This document shows, piece by piece, positions 61,691 through 64,000 of a DNA stretch of 64,000 nucleotides. The DNA lies in assembly GCA_021205185.1 (NCBI GenBank), contig JAJPYB010000008.1:163513-227512 (forward strand). The letters are read 5' to 3'. The stretch comes from Ruminococcus sp. (GTDB lineage Bacteria > Bacillota > Clostridia > Oscillospirales > Ruminococcaceae). The notes under the pieces were generated by a model. The model ran no database searches. It was not told the DNA's origin and saw nothing but the letters and a program-made list of their open reading frames with translations. Position numbers and translations under genes: made by a program. Positions within the stretch are counted from its first letter, which is position 1; each line of letters begins with the position of its first letter.

Positions 61691-62363
61691 CCTCTCTCTT
61701 CTCCAATGAGTATCCTACATTTCTGATAGCTTTAATTAGAATGTTAGCGTGTAAAGCTGTAAGCTTTTTACGCAAATAGGAAATATATACCCAAACAACA
61801 TTGATTTCAGAATCGCTGTCATATCCCCAGACTCTTTCCATTATACGTTCTGTAGGAATGACCTTGTTAGGGTTCATCATAAGAAGCTCAAGAAGCTGGA
61901 ATTCCTTATTTGTTAAACGGAAGTTTCCTTTTGGTGAGGATAGCTCATATGTAGCTCTGTCCAAGGTAATGTTTCCAAGCGTGAGCTTTGAGCTTCCCTG
62001 TGCCATTTGCGCTCTTGTCATTGCACGGATTCTGGCCATCAGCTCAGGAATGCTAAACGGCTTTGTCAGATAGTCGTTAGCTCCGGCGTCAAGTCCTAAA
62101 ACCTTGTCGTCAGTTTCTGACTTAGCAGTCAAAAGCAGCACAGGAACAAGATTTCCCTTTTCACGTATAGTCTTTAAAACGGTAATTCCGTCAACCTTTG
62201 GCATCATAACATCCAGGATTACACCATCGTAATTATCAGTTTCAAGATATTCAAGAGCGGTTTCCCCGTCAAATACCCTGTCAACCGAATAACGATTACG
62301 CTCAAGTATAGTTCCAAGTGCCTTTGACAAAGGCTGTTCGTCTTCTGCAAGAAGCAGTCTCAT
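61683..62363 (-). CDS. OmpR/PhoB-family response regulator
   Basis: Protein of 226 residues: receiver with E7, D8 and phospho-acceptor D51 (VILDVMMPKVDG), and winged-helix domain ending IRNVGYSLE. AAGGAGG precedes the ATG at 62363. Two TATACT boxes lie upstream on the minus strand (within about 62385-62415) but no clear -35. Confidence 0.92.
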   Translation of the reverse strand: MRLLLAEDEQPLSKALGTILERNRYSVDRVFDGETALEYLETDNYDGVILDVMMPKVDGITVLKTIREKGNLVPVLLLTAKSETDDKVLGLDAGANDYLTKPFSIPELMARIRAMTRAQMAQGSSKLTLGNITLDRATYELSSPKGNFRLTNKEFQLLELLMMNPNKVIPTERIMERVWGYDSDSEINVVWVYISYLRKKLTALHANILIKAIRNVGYSLEKREDD

Positions 62364-62727
62364 AGTTATTCCTCCTTTTTACCATAGTATAACCATAGCT
62401 TTTATTGTAGTATACAATACGTACTTTAAATAAACCTAAAAATCCTTTACCGAATTGACGGTAATTTCTGCAAAAAATCCGAATTTTTGTAACAGATGAC
62501 AGATTTTGGCTTATTTATTGTCAATTATAATAAAAAAAGTAGAAAATGTCAAGTAAAAAAATAAGTCGGTAGTTTTCACATAGAGTGATACTCCGACTAG
62601 GAATTTAGTTAAAAAAGGAATAACCAGACAAGAATATGAAGCGAGCACAAATGATGTTTTATTGTTTTTTGTTGGAATAGGCAGCTTGTTCAATTAAAAA
62701 AGGAAGAAAAACTCAGATGTTAAAAAT
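62364..62727. other. Intergenic region, no gene seen
   Basis: Very AT-rich. Its left end holds the upstream region of the regulator gene, and 62551-62598 the terminator of the SleB-like gene. Nothing else recognised. Confidence 0.5.
62551..62598 (-). terminator. Intrinsic terminator of the SleB-like gene
   Basis: AGTCGG (62564-62569) pairs with CCGACT (62593-62598), extended inward by AGT/ACT and TCAC/GTGA. On the minus strand a TTATTTTTTTACTT tract follows. Confidence 0.75.
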
Positions 62728-63219
62728 TTATGAACAAAAGCGATGCTCGCCGATTGTGACGATGATAGGCCTTGCGTGCATAAAAGCGTTCGAGGTTTTT
62801 GCAGGATTATAATAGTATATAGCGCCGCCTGTAGGATCCCAGCCGTTTAGAGCGTCTCTGGCAGCATCGTAAGCGGAATCGGAGATGGGTTCGTTAAACT
62901 GTCCGTCAACGATTGCAGTAAAAGCGCCTTCCTGATAGATAACGCCTGAAAGGGTGTCAGGGAAGGAGGGGTGCTTTATTCTGTTTAATATAACGGCGCC
63001 AACCGCAACCTGACCGGTATAAGGCTCGCCTCTGGCTTCTGCTGAAATGATTCTTGCAAGCAGATAGATGTTGGATTCTGTAGCGTCCGGAATGGAGCCA
63101 GATGCTAAAGCAGTATAGGTTGAATCTTCAGCAGATGAGCTTGGTATAAAGGAAACGGTTGCAAGAGCAGCAAAGGTTATTGTAAGAGTTGTTAAAAGTG
63201 CAGCAATTCGAGTTTTCAT
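62728..63219 (-). CDS. SleB-type cell wall hydrolase (Hydrolase_2 family)
   Basis: Secreted protein of 163 residues. A signal peptide (about 1-30, ending SSSA) is followed by the SleB/CwlJ catalytic domain: ISAEARGEPYTGQVAVGAVILNR with the probable catalytic Glu in SAEARGE, FPDTLSGVIYQEGAF and a C-terminal H. In Bacillus these lytic enzymes break spore cortex; vegetative roles are also known. There is no cortex-binding domain. GGAGG precedes the ATG. Confidence 0.9.
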   Translation of the reverse strand: MKTRIAALLTTLTITFAALATVSFIPSSSAEDSTYTALASGSIPDATESNIYLLARIISAEARGEPYTGQVAVGAVILNRIKHPSFPDTLSGVIYQEGAFTAIVDGQFNEPISDSAYDAARDALNGWDPTGGAIYYYNPAKTSNAFMHARPIIVTIGEHRFCS

Positions 63220-63413
63220 AGATTACCTCCGAGCAAAAAATTTGATATTTTTATGGTGACACATATTTTGAAAATTATGCATAAGATAACTATTGTGTGA
63301 GGTAAAATAGGCTCAAATTCGGGCGAATTTTGTGCAAATTGCCCAGTAAATTCCAAAATTTTGCCCCTGAAAATAAACTTTCCCACAAACACCAAAAAAA
63401 TTGCAAAAACCGC
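63220..63413. other. Intergenic region upstream of the rRNA promoter
   Basis: AT-rich with no gene seen. The A-rich stretch just before the -35 (about 63380-63412) could act as an UP element for the rRNA promoter. Confidence 0.45.
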
Positions 63414-63442
63414 TTGACAAGGGAAAAGAGGTGTGATATAAT
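63414..63442 (+). promoter_or_regulatory. Consensus rRNA operon promoter
   Basis: TTGACA (63414-63419), a 17-nt spacer and TATAAT (63437-63442), matching sigma-A consensus at all twelve positions. It leads into a roughly 215-nt 16S leader that carries processing sequences, including the phrase ACCTTGAAAATTGAACAAT at about 63490. Confidence 0.95.
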
Positions 63443-63664
63443 AGTCAAGCACTCGAAAAACGGGGGCAAGACGTTTTGCGGGTGAAACGCACCTTGAAAA
63501 TTGAACAATATTGAAACACGAAAAAGAAACCCTTGAGATTCCTTGAGTGAAATTAAGGAATGATAGTAAAGGTCTGAGCGAAACAGACATAAATAAAATG
63601 AGGAAGAAGCTAGAGTAATCTGGTCAGGTATTAACAACTGCAGATGCAGTGGATAATATAAAAA

Positions 63665-64000
<336 letters not shown>

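Overview
The window reads as the chromosome of a spore-forming, low-to-mid GC Firmicute of the Ruminococcus type (Oscillospiraceae). The reasons are Firmicute-style promoters and strong GGAGG ribosome binding sites, a CIRCE-controlled groESL, a GAAC-N4-GTTC LexA box, sporulation genes (spoIVB, cotJABC, a SleB-type hydrolase), a type I dockerin on a large secreted protein, and a 16S rRNA start at the right edge that resembles the Ruminococcus cluster. The genus is inferred from sequence impression only; no search was run. I saw no prophage, insertion sequence, CRISPR array or tRNA gene.

Layout. 1-1300: groES and truncated groEL on the minus strand behind a CIRCE operator. 1.3-4.5 kb: response regulator, kinase and HtrA operon. 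4.5-16.4 kb: housekeeping and surface genes, namely an aminotransferase, a CorC-like CBS protein, a transglutaminase-like protein, rsmI-rimI, a DUF308 protein with tsaD and a 44-residue membrane peptide, a CHAP-SH3 protein without signal peptide, a Thr-rich lipoprotein, a signal-peptidase-like pseudoenzyme and spoIVB. 17.3-23.1 kb: MBOAT acyltransferase, truncated DHHW-like membrane protein, FkbH-type glyceryl loader, carrier protein and cardiolipin synthase. 23.2-30.1 kb: ddl-murI-DUF1934-argS-membrane glycosyltransferase-FkbM methyltransferase. 30.1-38.8 kb: recG-LUD-MutS-like-dus-trmN6-like-polA. 39.0-41.2 kb: transaldolase and xylB (minus). 41.5-42.6 kb: cotJABC. 42.6-43.1 kb: a repeat-rich gap. 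43.1-47.8 kb: lipoprotein, two-component system, YqhQ-like protein. 47.8-52.2 kb: prmC-DUF1294-recA-recX-rimO behind a consensus promoter with a LexA box. 52.2-53.6 kb: pgsA and a lipoprotein. 53.7-63.2 kb (all minus): dockerin/lamin-tail protein, a surface-glycan trio, a PDZ-less HtrA, a second kinase and regulator, and a cell-wall hydrolase. 63.4 kb to the end: consensus rRNA promoter, leader and the 5' end of 16S rRNA.

The most distinctive locus is 17316-21473. Its genes map one-to-one onto the parts of the Dlt D-alanylation system (membrane acyltransferase, carrier protein, carrier-loading enzyme, membrane accessory protein), but the loading enzyme is FkbH-type. FkbH enzymes load a C3 glyceryl unit from glycolytic 1,3-bisphosphoglycerate. 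I infer a carrier-dependent system that decorates a surface polymer with a glycerate-derived group. Other points of interest are two separate two-component/HtrA modules with 11-bp repeat candidate operators, a signal-peptidase-fold protein lacking the catalytic Ser, SOS control extending to prmC and rimO, and a hairpin bracketed by a duplicated polA 3' end.
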